From Hymenobacter setariae (lineage in GTDB: Bacteria > Bacteroidota > Bacteroidia > Cytophagales > Hymenobacteraceae), in the NCBI RefSeq assembly GCF_007713685.1, contig NZ_VMRJ01000007.1, positions 62,001 to 126,000 on the forward strand: a DNA stretch of 64,000 bases, in the 5' to 3' direction. The position numbers were made by a program, and so were the translations under genes. Positions within the stretch are counted from its first letter, which is position 1; each line of letters starts with the position of its first letter. This document shows, in pieces, positions 23,573 through 31,406 of the stretch. The notes beneath the pieces are model-generated. The model searched no databases, was not told the origin of the DNA, and was given only the letters and a program-made list of their open reading frames with translations.

Positions 23573-25219
23573 ATGCTAGCCACTACCCCGGCATCCTTGC
23601 CTCTTTCCCTTCTACGGCACCTTCGTCTGACGGTTAAGACTAAAATTTGGATGACGGTAACCACAATTGTCTTACTATTTTCCTTTTTTGTCTTATTCTA
23701 TCTACCCGCCATTCAAGAAAGAACTTTATTAAATAATTTTAATAAAGACGTTCAGAACCATGCTAATACCGTTGCGCTAGGGGTGAAAATTGCTATGACT
23801 GAACAAAACTTCCAAGGAGTTCAAACTGCTATGGATTTTGTGAAGCAAGACCCTCTATTACGGTTCGTAAGTTTAATTCAGATTGATACAATTTGGAATA
23901 CAAACCACACTTCGTACAAACAAGTTAAGAATATTTTCAAAACGTATCCTGACAAGAAGAAAGTTGATGTTAATGTAGCATCCAACGATTCGGTGGTAGT
24001 TAAGCACGCAAGTATTAACACACCAACGATGCAGGGTGAAATCGTTTTAGCTTTTTCTACAAAGGAAATTATTCAAAGCCGAAAACAGATTCGAGCCACC
24101 TCACTTTTTTTTAGCTTTTTAGTATTCAGCATTGGTATTCTAATCGGCTTTGTTTTAGCTCGCAATATTTCCGTTCCTATTCTGAAGCTACGCGATGCTG
24201 CAACTAAAGTAGGCCGCGGCGACCTGACGCAACAGGTAGTAAATAAGTCGCACGATGAAATTGGCGAGCTAGGGCTGGTTTTCAATAAAATGGTTACTGA
24301 CTTAGCAACAGCCCGCCAAGAATTAGAAAGCCGCACAAGTGAGTTAATTACTGAGAAAAGAAAATCAGATGATTTACTTGATGGCCTCAAGCAAACTCTT
24401 GCCGACCTAAAAGCAACGCAAGAACAATTAATCAGGCAGGAAAAACTAGCGTCGGTAGGGCAATTGACTAAGGGATTAGTAGACAGGCTACTTAATCCTC
24501 TAAGCTATGTTAGCAATTTTGCAGCAGTGTCAATTGAGCTGTTACAAGAAAGCCAAGAATTATTAACTACCGACAGTTATACTACATCTGAGCATTCGCA
24601 CCGCGAAGCATTGGCCTTACTTTCCTTAACCGAAGGCAATATAGAAAAGATACAAGAGCACGGCTCTAGCTTGACTAGGATAGTTCGCAGCATGGATAAG
24701 CTATTACAAAATAAATCGGAAATCTTTATTGAGAGTGATATTAATAATTTTGTAGAAACACAATTAAGTAATTATAGAATAAATATGGATAAGAATTATC
24801 GCGATATATCCTTAGAATTGATTCAAGACTCTGCTTTGATTTGTGCCATGGTAAGGATTTTACCTACTGAAATGGCTTTAGCACTAAGCAACTTACTGAA
24901 TAATGCGATGTATGCCTTACATGAGAAGGCTTTAAGAGACTCATCTTTCAACCCTAAGCTCATAGTAGAAACCCGAAACGACGGCAAGTATGCTGCGATA
25001 CTTATCAAAGACAACGGCACCGGCATTTCTGAAGTAGAGCAACAGCAATTGTTTTCTCCTTTCTTCACTACCAAGCCTACTTCTAAGGGCACAGGCTTAG
25101 GCCTTTTCCTCAGTCAGGATATCGTCAAAACTCATAAAGGGACTATCTCGGTAGATTCCGAGCCGGATGCCTATACCACGTTCACTATTCAGCTGCCGCT
25201 ATCTGATGCGGCGGCCTGA
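23573..25219 (+). CDS. HAMP sensor kinase lacking the phospho-accepting histidine
   Basis: Membrane sensor of 548 residues: TM1 about 27-45, a periplasmic region of about 130 residues, TM2 about 176-196, a HAMP domain (about 195-248), a long coiled coil (about 245-292), a HisKA-like segment and a HATPase_c domain. At the H-box, where AHEI-x-NPL is usual, it reads GLVDRLLNPL, so the His position is Asp304. The ATPase part is intact: SNLLNNAMYAL, DNGTGIS, PFFTTKP and GTGLGLFLS. I recall this VDR-x-LNPL variant from other Bacteroidota sensors. It probably signals differently or through a partner. No response regulator is adjacent. AT-rich like the two genes before it. Confidence 0.85.
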   Translation: MLATTPASLPLSLLRHLRLTVKTKIWMTVTTIVLLFSFFVLFYLPAIQERTLLNNFNKDVQNHANTVALGVKIAMTEQNFQGVQTAMDFVKQDPLLRFVSLIQIDTIWNTNHTSYKQVKNIFKTYPDKKKVDVNVASNDSVVVKHASINTPTMQGEIVLAFSTKEIIQSRKQIRATSLFFSFLVFSIGILIGFVLARNISVPILKLRDAATKVGRGDLTQQVVNKSHDEIGELGLVFNKMVTDLATARQELESRTSELITEKRKSDDLLDGLKQTLADLKATQEQLIRQEKLASVGQLTKGLVDRLLNPLSYVSNFAAVSIELLQESQELLTTDSYTTSEHSHREALALLSLTEGNIEKIQEHGSSLTRIVRSMDKLLQNKSEIFIESDINNFVETQLSNYRINMDKNYRDISLELIQDSALICAMVRILPTEMALALSNLLNNAMYALHEKALRDSSFNPKLIVETRNDGKYAAILIKDNGTGISEVEQQQLFSPFFTTKPTSKGTGLGLFLSQDIVKTHKGTISVDSEPDAYTTFTIQLPLSDAAA

Positions 25220-25278
25220 AATAGTACACCTAGGCCGCGTATCGTTGCTGCAGCTATCGGCCGTTTATAGCTCATTGC

Positions 25279-26118
25279 TCAGAAGCCCCACCCGGGCAGC
25301 GTAAAGTGTTGGCCCTTGGCCAGCAGGTGCAGGCGCAGGTCTCGGATGGAGAAGACCTCGCCGGGGGCGATATCGTAGATGGTATTGCCGGTGCAGTCGT
25401 GGCCGTCGAGCAGTACCACAATGCCGTTGCCGAGCACCTCTACCTCGCGGCCTTTGGTGATGAGCACGGCAGTGTCTTCTTCGAGCCCTAGGCCGATGCA
25501 GCCGGGATTGGTGGCAATAATTTGGGCCATGCGCACGATGCGCCCGCGTTTGACAAAGTGCGTATCGATGGCTACATCGCGCAGCAGCTGCAAGCCGGTA
25601 GTAATATGAATTTCATCTTTGAGAAAGCCTGCGTCGTTGCGCCCTTGGTATATCATGGGCGTGCTCATGGCCGCGGCCCCCGCGCTGGTGCCCGCAATGA
25701 TGATGGGCTCGTGTAGGTAGCGCTCGCCTAGGCGTGCCAGCACTGCGGTGCCGCCGAGCAAGGCCGTGAGGCGCAGCTGGTCGCCGCCCGTAAAAAGTAC
25801 CCCATCGGCACGGTTGATGGTATCGACCGCCTCGGCGCTATTGGCCTGCGCCCGGCTCTGGATGTTGAGCACTTCGAGGTGCTCGACGCCAAGCGCCGTA
25901 AACGCCTCAATGTAGTCTTGGGCAGCTTCGTCGGCTTCTTCCGAAGCAGTTGGGATGATGACGACGGTGCGCTTGCCACCCAGCTCATCGACGAAGCGCT
26001 GGAGAATAAAATCAGCTGATTTTTCGTGGGCAGTGCTAGCCTCGTTAGCGGCTTCGCGCTGCTCGTGGCCACCAATAGCTAGGAGGCTGCCTTTGGGAAT
26101 AGATGGTTTAGTAGGCAT
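25279..26118 (-). CDS. cphB: Cyanophycinase
   Basis: Peptidase family S51 enzyme of 279 residues that cuts the storage polymer cyanophycin (polyaspartate with arginine side chains) into beta-Asp-Arg dipeptides. It shows LLAIGGHE near the N-terminus, the LFTGGDQLRL loop, the nucleophile elbow GTSAGAAAM and DTHFVKRGR with the likely catalytic His. No signal peptide, so cytoplasmic. The isoaspartyl peptidase gene for the next step lies 247 bases upstream on the same strand. No cyanophycin synthetase is in the window. A related alpha-aspartyl dipeptidase role is less likely, given length and motifs. Confidence 0.9.
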   Translation of the reverse strand: MPTKPSIPKGSLLAIGGHEQREAANEASTAHEKSADFILQRFVDELGGKRTVVIIPTASEEADEAAQDYIEAFTALGVEHLEVLNIQSRAQANSAEAVDTINRADGVLFTGGDQLRLTALLGGTAVLARLGERYLHEPIIIAGTSAGAAAMSTPMIYQGRNDAGFLKDEIHITTGLQLLRDVAIDTHFVKRGRIVRMAQIIATNPGCIGLGLEEDTAVLITKGREVEVLGNGIVVLLDGHDCTGNTIYDIAPGEVFSIRDLRLHLLAKGQHFTLPGWGF

Positions 26119-26365
26119 AAAAACAGAAAATGGACCGGCCCGCGTAAGCTAGCCGCAGGTCAGCGCGGGGCGGGAGTACCCCTGGCAGCAGGCAACTGCC
26201 GCAGTTTATCGGTCAGCTTCCCAGCCCGTGGCTACTTTTAAAGGTAGAGGTGACCGTAATGAGCGCTCTCGTTCTAAACAGTTACTACTGCTCTCCGGCG
26301 ACGCTATAAATACGGATTTTTTTCTTCGGATAACGCGTATTCGAGCCCTAGGCTCGCTACGAAAG

Positions 26366-27277
26366 CTACTCTTCGCGGAAGATGGCCACGTAAGGGTCGG
26401 CCTCGCCTACGCGATAGGCACGGCGCATTACGTTGGTATTAAACTCAATAGCCACGCGGCCCTCGGGGTCGAGCGCTATCACGCCCTTGTCGCCGCGCAG
26501 GGCTTCGTCGTGCAGCCCTAGGGCCTCCCGGCACGCTTCCACAAGGGGCAAGCCTTTGTACTTGACCAAGGCGCAGACCTCGTGGGCCAGGGCCCCGCGC
26601 ATGATGATTTCACCATCGCCGGTGCACGATACGGCGCAGGCGTCGTTGGTGGCGTAGGTGCCGCCGCCCAGCACGGGGCTATCGCCCACGCGGCCCTTAG
26701 CTTGGCCTTCGATGCCGCCAGTGCTAGTAGCCACGGCTAGGTTGCCGGCCAGGTCGAGGGCCACGGCGCCCACTGTGTCGTGCCCCGAGGGAGCGGGCTC
26801 TTGCTGCGCCAGCTCGAGCCACTGCGCACGCGTTTTGGCAGTTTGGAAGTAGTCGGGGCCCGCCACTGGTAAGCCCCGCTGCAGGGCAAACTCCAGGGCG
26901 CCTTCGCCGGCCAGGTACACGTGGGGGCTGTGGTCGAGCACCGCCCGGGCCAAACTGATAGGATGCTTCACGTACTTGACGCCGCTCACGGCGCCTGCTT
27001 GCAGAGTGCGGCCGTCCATGATGGCGGCATCAAGCTCTGCTTCGCCCTGGCGGGTGAGGCTGGCCCCGCGCCCAGCATTGAAGTGGGGGTTGTCTTCGAA
27101 GCAGCGCACGGCCGCTTCCACGGCATCGAGCGCCGAGCCGCCCTGGTTCAAGATAATCCAACCCGCCTGCAGGGCTTCGCCGAGGCCCACGCGCTGGAAG
27201 GCGGCTTCTTCTTCCGATAGCTCACCGGGCTTCATGGTCACGGCGCCGCCGTGCACTACAATCGCATATAGACTCAT
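26366..27277 (-). CDS. iaaA: Isoaspartyl peptidase/L-asparaginase (Ntn-hydrolase)
   Basis: Plant-type asparaginase family precursor of 303 residues. It self-cleaves before the Thr in GHDTVGAVALD to expose the nucleophile. It shows VVHGGA at the start, NAGRGASLT, and GVGDSP-type and GGGTYAT motifs of the beta subunit. It hydrolyses beta-aspartyl dipeptides, so with cyanophycinase it would release Asp and Arg. The ATG at 27277 is chosen over an upstream in-frame start at 27331 because homologs begin at this LYAIVVHGG segment. The upstream gene's TGA overlaps the ATG as ATGA, so the two are probably translationally coupled. Confidence 0.9.
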   Translation of the reverse strand: MSLYAIVVHGGAVTMKPGELSEEEAAFQRVGLGEALQAGWIILNQGGSALDAVEAAVRCFEDNPHFNAGRGASLTRQGEAELDAAIMDGRTLQAGAVSGVKYVKHPISLARAVLDHSPHVYLAGEGALEFALQRGLPVAGPDYFQTAKTRAQWLELAQQEPAPSGHDTVGAVALDLAGNLAVATSTGGIEGQAKGRVGDSPVLGGGTYATNDACAVSCTGDGEIIMRGALAHEVCALVKYKGLPLVEACREALGLHDEALRGDKGVIALDPEGRVAIEFNTNVMRRAYRVGEADPYVAIFREE

Positions 27278-27690
27278 ACGGTACCAATGGGAATAAGCTG
27301 CCACAACTGCCCCCCACCCTGGGGCAGGCACTGCAAGCGGAAATAGCCACGCAATAGATGGCCTTCAAAACAGAGGCGCAGCACGCCCTCTACTAGGTCG
27401 GCACGCAGGTTGGGTAGTAGGCCCGGGTGGGCCGGGGCCAGCTGCAGTGCTCCCGTATCGAGGCGCGTGAGCGGGTCGCTAGGTGTAGCCGTGGGCAACT
27501 GCCACAGTAGCACCGGGCGTTTGGCTAGCTGCTTAAGGGGCAGCGGTATGACCCAGTGTGCTAGGCACCCGTAGGCATCTTCGAGCGACAGTTGGTGGTA
27601 GTGCGGGCTGGTTTGGGAGCGCGATACTTCGAAAGAAACTACAGACGAAGGCGGCGCACCAGCCACCTTGGGTAAGGAAACAGGGCTCAT
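27274..27690 (-). CDS. Small protein resembling the LigD 3'-phosphoesterase domain
   Basis: Protein of 138 residues. The stretch HYHQLSLEDAYGCLAHWVIP resembles the HYDLRLE...LKSWAVP region of the 3'-phosphoesterase domain of LigD, and LRLCFEGHLLRGYFRLQ plus QLWQLI resembles its C-terminal strands. The second metal-binding residue appears changed (Asp to His in HYH) and the downstream DHP-type His is absent, so activity is doubtful. It overlaps the isoaspartyl peptidase start by four bases. Function unknown; assignment rests on remembered family patterns only. Confidence 0.5.
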   Translation of the reverse strand: MSPVSLPKVAGAPPSSVVSFEVSRSQTSPHYHQLSLEDAYGCLAHWVIPLPLKQLAKRPVLLWQLPTATPSDPLTRLDTGALQLAPAHPGLLPNLRADLVEGVLRLCFEGHLLRGYFRLQCLPQGGGQLWQLIPIGTV

Positions 27691-27917
27691 GGCGTAGGTG
27701 GGAAAAGGTGAGTTTCTAAGCTTCTAAACGGCCCATTTCCAAGCTAGAGCTATTCGATAAACCCTGATTTTTAACTGCGTAAGTCGCGTAGCAACCTACG
27801 TATTTTCACCATACCGCCAGTCTATTCCAATAGGTATCACCTTGGCTTTTTGACACCTAACCATTTTGCAGATTGGCGTGCAACTACTGTAGGTTTCAGC
27901 TACTACCTGCCCTAGGC

Positions 27918-29504
27918 TCACTTACCCGCTTGGCGGGCGGCCCGAGCCGGGCGGCGAGTATCGGCGCTGCCTGCCGCCCTAGGTGCCGCAGCAGGCGCGG
28001 GGCGGCCTGGCGCCAAGCCACCGCCTCGCTGGTAAGTAAACTCCAAAATGCAGCCCTTGCAGCTAGTGCCCTTGGGGTCTTCCTTCGATGGGCCCGACGT
28101 GACGGAGGCGCTGTCGGTGGCTAAGTAGAGGCGGCGGCCATCGGGCGACAGGGCCACATCGCGGTAGCGCACGGGCGCCTTGAAGTAGGTGAGCGTGTCG
28201 CCCACCACGCGGGTACCGGCCGCATCTAGGCGCAGGCGCAGCAGCTTGCCGTGCTTGAGAGTGGGCACCAACAGCGAGTTTTGCCAGCCCGGAATGGCCG
28301 CTGCTGTGTACACCGCCAGGCTGCTAGGTGCCTCCGAGGGCCACTCGGGCGCCTCAGCGTGGCGCTTGGTCTTGGCGAAAAAGTCTTTTAAAAACGCGTT
28401 AGAGTTAGGGTACAGCGTTTTGATGGGGTCGCGGTAGGTGGCCCCTAGGGCCCTGGCGTTAGTGCTTTCGCTGCCGATGAGCGGGTAGGTGGTGTGCCAG
28501 GGGCCGGGCAGCGTGGCTCGGTCCGATACGCTGGCCGCCAGCCCGTCGTAGTTACCATCGTTGTAGCCAATAATGAGCGGGTGACCGTAATTTTTGCCCG
28601 GCTCCACGATGTTGATTTCATCGTCGGAATAAGGGCCGTGCTCGCTTTCGTAGAGGTGCCCAGTGCCGCCTACCACCGCGTAGGCTAGGCCCTGCGGGTT
28701 GCGGTGGCCGATGCTCCACACGGCGCTTTGGCGGCTGGCACCACCGTAGGGATTGTCGTTGGGCAGCCACTGGTCGGCGGGGGCAGCATCAGCATCGGGC
28801 GCGAGGTTGAAGCGTAAGACTTTGCCTTTGTAGTGGGTGGGCTGCTGCGCGTGGTTGGGCCGGCCCCCATTGTCAAACTGCCCGGCCCCTAGGTCACCAA
28901 TGCTATAAAACAGATAGTCCTTCCCCTCCACCGGCGCAATGAGCAGCCGGCCACCGTTGTGGTCGCTGCTGCCGGGCAGCGTATCGCAGAGCACCACGGG
29001 GCGCGTCAGGGTTTGGGCGGCCGGCTGGTACTCGTAGCGCACGATGCGCGTGGTGAAGAAGTAGCCGCCGTAGTTGGGCGCGCCGCCCTTGCCCGGCTGG
29101 TCCGCCCCCGCAAAGCGATAGAGGTAGGCCAGGTATACATATGGCTGCCCCTGTAGTAGCTGCGGGTGCAGGGCCATGCCCATGAGGCCGCCCTGGGGCC
29201 AGGGTTTGCCGCCATCTAGCGAGTCAGAAAGCTTGTCGTAGCGCGGAAACTGGCGCTCGCGGCTCAGGTCGAGCAGCACGGTCTTGGTGCCAGTAGCGGG
29301 GTCGAGCCGGCTCACGCGGTAGCCCTTGGCTTCGGTTATCCAGAGATGGTTATCGGGGCCATAGGTAAGCTCCCAAGGGTCGCTGAGCTGCCGCGCCAGC
29401 ACGCGCCGCCCAAATACTTCGCCCTGCGGGCCAGTCACAGTTTGGGCCCAGGCTCCGGCACTGCTGGCTAGTAAGCTATAAATCAGAAAAATCGTGGCAC
29501 GCAT
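27918..29504 (-). CDS. Secreted glucose/sorbosone dehydrogenase-like protein (PQQ-type propeller)
   Basis: Protein of 528 residues with signal peptide (cleavage after AWAQ). The mature part fits the six-bladed glucose/sorbosone dehydrogenase family: PWELTYGPDNHLWITEA in the first blade, GGLMGMALHP, SSDHNGGRLL, the SIGHRNPQGLAY signature with the conserved His/Asn, and YESEHGPYSDDEIN. Family members oxidise aldoses with PQQ in the periplasm. An odd Pro/Ala/Arg-rich tail of about 40 residues follows the last blade (after EFTYQRGGG). PQQ synthesis genes are not in the window. It stands alone. Confidence 0.87.
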   Translation of the reverse strand: MRATIFLIYSLLASSAGAWAQTVTGPQGEVFGRRVLARQLSDPWELTYGPDNHLWITEAKGYRVSRLDPATGTKTVLLDLSRERQFPRYDKLSDSLDGGKPWPQGGLMGMALHPQLLQGQPYVYLAYLYRFAGADQPGKGGAPNYGGYFFTTRIVRYEYQPAAQTLTRPVVLCDTLPGSSDHNGGRLLIAPVEGKDYLFYSIGDLGAGQFDNGGRPNHAQQPTHYKGKVLRFNLAPDADAAPADQWLPNDNPYGGASRQSAVWSIGHRNPQGLAYAVVGGTGHLYESEHGPYSDDEINIVEPGKNYGHPLIIGYNDGNYDGLAASVSDRATLPGPWHTTYPLIGSESTNARALGATYRDPIKTLYPNSNAFLKDFFAKTKRHAEAPEWPSEAPSSLAVYTAAAIPGWQNSLLVPTLKHGKLLRLRLDAAGTRVVGDTLTYFKAPVRYRDVALSPDGRRLYLATDSASVTSGPSKEDPKGTSCKGCILEFTYQRGGGLAPGRPAPAAAPRAAGSADTRRPARAARQAGK

Positions 29505-29664
29505 AAAAAGAAAATAACCGAGCCAGCCTACAGGGGCGACCCAAGCTAATCTTACTATACGGAGCCTAGGGGTGCGTGAAGTACGGATTTAGCTCTTTAT
29601 AACTACTGAAAGTCATTGCCTTGCTGCCCTGGGTTACTGGCAGCGGCCTAGGCAGCAAAAAAGA

Positions 29665-29699
29665 AAAGTCCCAGCTGCATGTATTGCAGCTGGGGCTTT
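29665..29699 (-). terminator. Terminator after the Thr-rich protein gene
   Basis: CCCAGCTGCA/TGCAGCTGGG hairpin flanked by AAAG/CTTT, followed on the minus strand by TTTTCTTTTTT. Confidence 0.8.
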
Positions 29700-29723
29700 A
29701 AGCCATTGAAGAGCAGCTAGGTG

Positions 29724-30011
29724 CTACTTGATTTTAATACGCTTGCCGTTGCCCTTCACCTTGGTACCGGGAGCGGGCTGAATGACCGTCTTACCCTTGC
29801 CTTTGGTATCGGCCGTCATCGTGCTCGCGTCGTTGGTCGTCGTGGTCGACTCCGTAGTGGTAGTGGTCGACGGCGTCGCTCCCTGGTCCGGGGTCATGGT
29901 AGCCGGCGCAGTCGTAGTTTGACGCGTCGTGGTAGTAGTGGTGCCAGTTTGAGCGTTAGCCGAGTAAGCCCCAGCGGTGAGCATAGCGGCCAGAATGAAC
30001 AGCGTTTTCAT
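29724..30011 (-). CDS. Small secreted Thr-rich protein
   Basis: Protein of 95 residues: signal peptide (MKTLFILAAMLTAGAYSANAQ), then a low-complexity Thr-rich stretch with runs of four to six Thr, and a basic end (KGKGKTVIQPAP...KRIKIK). The ATG at 30011 gives a clean signal peptide; an in-frame start at 30050 adds residues without reason. It has its own terminator. Such Thr runs are common in periplasmic linkers. Function unknown. Confidence 0.65.
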   Translation of the reverse strand: MKTLFILAAMLTAGAYSANAQTGTTTTTTRQTTTAPATMTPDQGATPSTTTTTESTTTTNDASTMTADTKGKGKTVIQPAPGTKVKGNGKRIKIK

Positions 30012-30152
30012 AAAAGAGGGTCTGAGATTAAGGATATACAAAGCCAGCAACTAGCTAGCCCAGACGAATCGTCGCGGGGTCTTAAACGGCAGCTCAACAG
30101 CAAAGGTTAAAATCTCGCTTGGCTTATCCTCTTCACTAGCAGCGCCATTAAC

Positions 30153-31127
30153 CTAGGAAATAGGCACCTTGCGCAAAATTCCTTCTATCAAATCTTGCGT
30201 TTTTACGCCATCAGCCTCGGCCTCGTAGGTCATCAGAATGCGGTGGTTAAGCACGTCCTGGGCTACGTCTTTGATGTCCTCGGGCAGCACGTAGTCGCGG
30301 CCATCGAGGTAGGCCACGGCGCGGGCAGCGCGGTGCAGCGCAATGCTGGCCCGCGGGCTGGCGCCAAACTGCACGGCCTGCGCAAACTCGGGCAGGTCGT
30401 AGTCGGCCGGGCGGCGGGTGGCAAATACCAGCTCGATGAGATACTTCTCTAGGGTATCCGAAATCGTGACTTGGTTTATCTGGTCGCGGATACCGAAAAT
30501 ATCCTCTTTTGTGAGCACTGCCTGCACATCGCCTTTAAACCCTAAGTTGGCCATCCGGCGCATCACCTCTAGCTCGTCGGCTTTTTTGAGGTAGTCGACG
30601 TGCACCTTTAGCATAAAGCGGTCGACCTGCGCCTCGGGCAGCGGGTAGGTACCTTCTTGCTCAACAGGATTTTGAGTGGCTAGCACCAAGAAGGGCCGGT
30701 CGAGGATGTAAGTAGTTTCGCCAATGGTCACCTGGCCTTCCTGCATGGCCTCGAGCAAGGCGCTCTGTACCTTGGCCGGCGAGCGGTTTATCTCGTCGGC
30801 CAGCACGAGGTTGGCGAAGATAGGGCCTTTCTTGACCTCGAACACCGACTGATTCTGATTATAAATCATGGTGCCCACCAAGTCGGAGGGCAGTAGGTCG
30901 GGCGTGAACTGCACGCGCTGAAAGTGCAGGTGCAGTACCTGCGCCAGCGTACTCACCGTGAGCGTTTTGGCAAGCCCCGGCACACCTTCGAGCAAGATGT
31001 GGCCGCCCGTGAATACGCCAATGAGCAGGCGGCTCACCAGTGCCCGCTGGCCCACCACCACTTTTTCCATTTCGGCAAAGGCCTGGCGAATGAGGGGGCG
31101 GTAGTCGGGGGCGGATGTCGGCTGCAT
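30153..31127 (-). CDS. MoxR family AAA+ ATPase
   Basis: AAA+ ATPase of about 324 residues. Walker A is GVPGLAKT, Walker B LVLADEINRSP, sensor 1 LATQNP; the C-terminal lid carries FGASPRASIALHRAARA and a VLPEDIKDVAQDVLNHRI sensor 2 region. MoxR ATPases are chaperones for metal-cofactor insertion or envelope complexes, usually followed by a DUF58 and von Willebrand-type genes. Here none follows: the next gene is the Thr-rich protein, so it appears orphaned. The ATG at 31127 is taken; another at 31145 is equally possible. Divergent from tamB. Confidence 0.9.
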   Translation of the reverse strand: MQPTSAPDYRPLIRQAFAEMEKVVVGQRALVSRLLIGVFTGGHILLEGVPGLAKTLTVSTLAQVLHLHFQRVQFTPDLLPSDLVGTMIYNQNQSVFEVKKGPIFANLVLADEINRSPAKVQSALLEAMQEGQVTIGETTYILDRPFLVLATQNPVEQEGTYPLPEAQVDRFMLKVHVDYLKKADELEVMRRMANLGFKGDVQAVLTKEDIFGIRDQINQVTISDTLEKYLIELVFATRRPADYDLPEFAQAVQFGASPRASIALHRAARAVAYLDGRDYVLPEDIKDVAQDVLNHRILMTYEAEADGVKTQDLIEGILRKVPIS

Positions 31128-31406
31128 GCAGCAAAATAACGGCATGTAGCGTGGACTCTGCGCGTCGGCACGCAGCCGCAACTTGCAGTAGGGCTAGGGC
31201 CGCGCCTTAATTAAGCGCAGCAGCCCTAGGTACCCGTTGTGCACCACGCGGGTGCTCGGACTGCAAAGCTCAAGCTACTTCTAGTGCGCTACTGTTCAGG
31301 CTATCACAAATTATTCCAACCCCAGCCCTGAATATTCCGTTTGGGAAGAACATAATTCTGTTCAAACCGGCGTTTGCCCTGCCAGCGTCCCGTCTTTTTT
31401 CTGCCT

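Noticed and set aside
31364..31377. CAAAC-CGGC-GTTTG dyad before tamB as an operator related to the 47783 repeats
   Set aside because: Only the half-sites match and the centre is four bases longer; chance occurrence is likely.
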